Positions 4,394-7,034 of a stretch of DNA of 7,034 bases are shown here, piece by piece. The position numbers were made by a program, and so were the translations under genes. The notes under the pieces are model-generated. The model did not search any database, was not told where the DNA came from, and worked only from the letters and a program-made list of their open reading frames with translations. The first letter of the stretch is position 1, and each line of letters starts with the position of its first letter. The DNA lies in assembly GCA_015232795.1 (NCBI GenBank), contig JADFYX010000127.1:1-7034 (forward strand). Reading direction: 5' to 3'. The DNA comes from Magnetococcales bacterium. Lineage in GTDB: Bacteria > Pseudomonadota > Magnetococcia > Magnetococcales > JADFYX01.

Positions 4394-7034
4394 TTATGGA
4401 GTTACTACTGTTTCTGTTTTTTTTGCTGCTGGTGTGTTGATAATATCACGAATAATACCTGGGGTAAGAGTTGACAATGGGCGAACTTCAACTTCTGGTT
4501 TGCTTAGTTTACCATTAACCAAAAATTGCGACTCCAATACTGCCCCCCTGCTACCAGTTAATATTGTTCCCAACACAGGTATTTTGCTTACTATTTCGTC
4601 CAAATTTTGCAAAGGCCTGATACCAATTAGAAGATTAATTCGATCCTCAGGAAGATCTACCATACCAGATAGAACAACTTTCATGGCAGGACCATCTAAC
4701 TCCATTGCGTTAGTACGTAAAACACTGTTTTCAAAAACCAGCTCTCCTTGTAAACTGTTATAGGTAAATCCTTGGGTGTCTAAATCGGGACGGTCCCCTA
4801 CAACTAATTGTGGAAGATCTTTTAAAGAAAACAGCCCTAAAATAGTAGATATAAACTCAAGCTTGGCAAAAGAACCGCCGTGAAGTTTAATTTGTCCAAC
4901 ACCAGTCAGATAATCTTTAAACTCACCTCCAGGTGGAATAAAACCATCAAGAGTGATATCAAGAACACCAGAGCCACCAAACATAAAACCATCATTGACA
5001 TTCAGGCTATCAAGAAGGTTTCCGACATCATCACTCTCTATGTTAAACCAACCAGTATAAAAACCAGAACCAAACTGATAAGGCCATAAAACCTCACCAT
5101 TCATAACAGCCTCTCCATCACCCCATAGACCCTGTAAGGTATGCAGCTTAAAAAACCGTTTTTCAATATCTATATCGGCAACAATAAATGTAGCTTCAGA
5201 TTGCTCCGACAGTAACAACCGTTGGGATTTTAGTTTAATGTTTACACTGGGCCACTCCCGATCAACTATGGGTTTTAGTTGTTCAACCTCTTGGCCTATT
5301 TTGGTCTCCCATAAAGATGATAAATCAAGGAGATCAAGATCAGCCCTCACCAGCCAATCTCCCAACCCTGAAGCTACAGGGTTGGTTTGCGCTATCCCCA
5401 TACGCCCTCGGGTCTCCCCAAGGTGAAATTTACCTAAGTGCAACTCACCTTGATTACTAGAGACATCCCAACGACCGTCACCATCAAAGGCTAAATTACC
5501 TAGATTAGCACCAATCTTGGAGATAACAAGTTGACCATCTAAATCTAGTTCACCTGTAACACTGATGTCCCCCTTCTCTCCTTGGGGTTTTTGCCAGCCC
5601 ATTGTACCGCTTATATTCAAGGAGTCTGCAACAAGTTGGGCGCTAACTTGAAAGTTTTTTGCTTTAGCTGGGCGTTTTATATCAAGCCAGAAAGGAGCCG
5701 TACCAAAAAAATCACCATATGATCCAAGAAGTGGGGAAAACCATTTACCAAGTCTTGTGTCGGTTATTGCGCTATTAAAACGGGCATCAAAATTAACTGT
5801 GTCAGGTTGGGAATAATCCAACAGGTTGATCTGACCATGGATAGGAAATTTATCAAAAGTTGATTCTAATACAGATATGCCAATTTTTTCCGGTTCAATT
5901 GTTAACCACCCTTTTATATTAGAGAAAGGATCATCTAAAAATGGCAGTGTAATGTTGGCTTGACTTAAACCCATACGCCCGGAAAAAGTGGTGTCACTTA
6001 ACTTCCAAAGAGGAATAGCAACTTTCATATTGACATCACTTTGACCTGACAGACTACTGCCAGCCATGCCGATAGCTCTATCCCAATGGAGAGTCTGGCT
6101 AGCCATAATCTCTTTCCAAAGTGATTTTAAATCAGCTTTATTTGCCGCAAATGCAACTTCAACTGTGGGTTTATGGGTCAAATCAGCAATACTAGCCTCT
6201 CCATGGACATTCTTACTGCTAGCAAAGTTTGCCTTTGTTATTTTACCTGCAAAAGATTTTCTATCAAAAACAACCGTTCCTGTTACGTTGTGTAGAGGCA
6301 AAATACCGGGAAAAAATCTTAAAGACATATCCCTTGCATCGGCTTCGATACGAAATTGGGTCTCTTTTTCTAATTTTGCTTTAAGAACCAGGTTGGCATC
6401 TTTGGGTATTGCAAACGGTATTTTGCCAAGAGGACCTTTAATTTTTACTTTAGCATTGCTGATTATACCGTTTTTTAAAGAGTTATCCAGCCAGCTAACC
6501 ACGCTAGGGTCCATTATACCGAAAGGATAATAATATTTGGCTTTATTAACAGGAACACCTCCAGCATCGGCTTCTAAATCCATGGCCGGACTATCTCCTC
6601 CCAACCCGGAAAGTAGAAGTCGCCCATAGGCTTTGCCGTGTAGGTTGTCCAGGTCAAACTGCTCAACTTCCAGACGGGTAATGCCTTTTTCTACTTTTAC
6701 CGAGCCATCGGCAATTATCCCAGTAATTGGCAAAGGCCAACGGAACATATCTGGCCATTTAATAACTCCCCATCCAGCATGAAGTCGCCAATATGAGGTG
6801 AACACTTTTATCCTGTTATCCCAATCCAGAGAAGCGGTTAAATCAAAAGGGCTTGAAAAGCCGTTAAAGACTTGAATATTTTGAAGATAGGAGTGAAAAG
6901 TATTTGCATGCAACTCCTTAACAGAGACCTCTCCAAGCCAATCTCCAGTGCTATCTTTCTCTCCAACCAATGATATATTGGTCGTCCACCTTTTGGTTGG
7001 AACCTTTGCATCGAGTGTAATTTTTAAAACATCT
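4394..7034 (-). CDS. AsmA/YhdP-like (DUF3971) envelope protein, 5' end outside window
   Basis: This is a large repetitive beta-rich protein of the AsmA superfamily. The first in-frame start in the window is a TTG at 6970 (858 aa), but the frame stays open through 21 more codons to the edge (DVLKITLDAKVPTKRW...). The true start, and any N-terminal membrane anchor, therefore lie outside. Counting from the TTG, residues 145-185 carry a typical DUF3971/YhdP block (YYYPFGIMDPSVVSWLDN, then GPLGKIPF). Residues 220-290 resemble the next repeat. Residues about 735-830 match the AsmA-like C-terminal region (LQGELVFENSVLRTNAMELDG; IPVLGTILTG; FLVNGKLSKPEVEV). The C-terminus ends in a short low-complexity tail. 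YhdP, TamB and YdbH of E. coli form periplasm-spanning bridges for phospholipid movement to the outer membrane; a similar role is inferred. It is the promoter-proximal gene visible in the operon, 18 bp before pdxJ. Confidence 0.8.
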   Translation of the reverse strand, partial: DVLKITLDAKVPTKRWTTNISLVGEKDSTGDWLGEVSVKELHANTFHSYLQNIQVFNGFSSPFDLTASLDWDNRIKVFTSYWRLHAGWGVIKWPDMFRWPLPITGIIADGSVKVEKGITRLEVEQFDLDNLHGKAYGRLLLSGLGGDSPAMDLEADAGGVPVNKAKYYYPFGIMDPSVVSWLDNSLKNGIISNAKVKIKGPLGKIPFAIPKDANLVLKAKLEKETQFRIEADARDMSLRFFPGILPLHNVTGTVVFDRKSFAGKITKANFASSKNVHGEASIADLTHKPTVEVAFAANKADLKSLWKEIMASQTLHWDRAIGMAGSSLSGQSDVNMKVAIPLWKLSDTTFSGRMGLSQANITLPFLDDPFSNIKGWLTIEPEKIGISVLESTFDKFPIHGQINLLDYSQPDTVNFDARFNSAITDTRLGKWFSPLLGSYGDFFGTAPFWLDIKRPAKAKNFQVSAQLVADSLNISGTMGWQKPQGEKGDISVTGELDLDGQLVISKIGANLGNLAFDGDGRWDVSSNQGELHLGKFHLGETRGRMGIAQTNPVASGLGDWLVRADLDLLDLSSLWETKIGQEVEQLKPIVDREWPSVNIKLKSQRLLLSEQSEATFIVADIDIEKRFFKLHTLQGLWGDGEAVMNGEVLWPYQFGSGFYTGWFNIESDDVGNLLDSLNVNDGFMFGGSGVLDITLDGFIPPGGEFKDYLTGVGQIKLHGGSFAKLEFISTILGLFSLKDLPQLVVGDRPDLDTQGFTYNSLQGELVFENSVLRTNAMELDGPAMKVVLSGMVDLPEDRINLLIGIRPLQNLDEIVSKIPVLGTILTGSRGAVLESQFLVNGKLSKPEVEVRPLSTLTPGIIRDIINTPAAKKTETVVTP

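Noticed and set aside
4434..6530. Four plus-strand open frames (62-154 codons) opposite the AsmA-like gene
   Set aside because: They are antisense to a long coherent coding frame and have no family resemblance.

Overview
The window reads as chromosomal DNA of a Gram-negative, probably proteobacterial, organism with moderate to low GC. Three things support this. There is a DXP-dependent vitamin B6 gene (pdxJ) directly followed by acpS, an order common in Proteobacteria. There is an AsmA/YhdP-like envelope protein, which implies an outer membrane. The GspE-type ATPase belongs to a GAF-fused kind I associate with Deltaproteobacteria and relatives. A G/C-rich stem-loop repeat at the left edge resembles dispersed palindromes I recall from Magnetococcus-like and alphaproteobacterial genomes; that is a weak taxonomic hint only.

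All confirmed genes are on the minus strand, so transcription runs from right to left. From the right edge: (1) a large AsmA/YhdP-like protein whose reading frame stays open to the window edge, so its start lies outside; (2) after an 18-bp gap, pdxJ (pyridoxine 5'-phosphate synthase); (3) acpS (holo-ACP synthase), overlapping pdxJ by ATGA; (4) a 764-residue GAF + MshEN-like + T2SS/T4P-type ATPase, overlapping acpS by ATGA. The tight packing indicates one operon with its promoter outside the window. After a 269-bp AT-rich intergenic region comes a stand-alone hemerythrin-like (HHE) gene that probably has its own promoter. The leftmost 235 bases hold no gene I can support; they contain a run of consecutive stem-loops, two of which look like terminators for a plus-strand gene lying to the left.

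Functionally, pdxJ and acpS are housekeeping cofactor genes (PLP, and the phosphopantetheine arm of ACP). The AsmA-like protein points to envelope lipid homeostasis. The ATPase is a secretion/pilus-type motor with a putative ligand-sensing GAF domain, but no pilin, secretin or inner-membrane platform gene is next to it. The hemerythrin-like protein suggests O2, NO or iron sensing or binding. I see no CRISPR array, tRNA, rRNA, transposase or phage gene. The least ordinary items are the orphan GAF-ATPase in a metabolic operon, the stem-loop run at the left edge, and an 11-bp direct repeat flanking a candidate promoter of the hemerythrin gene. I do not see convincing evidence of a wholly new multi-gene system.
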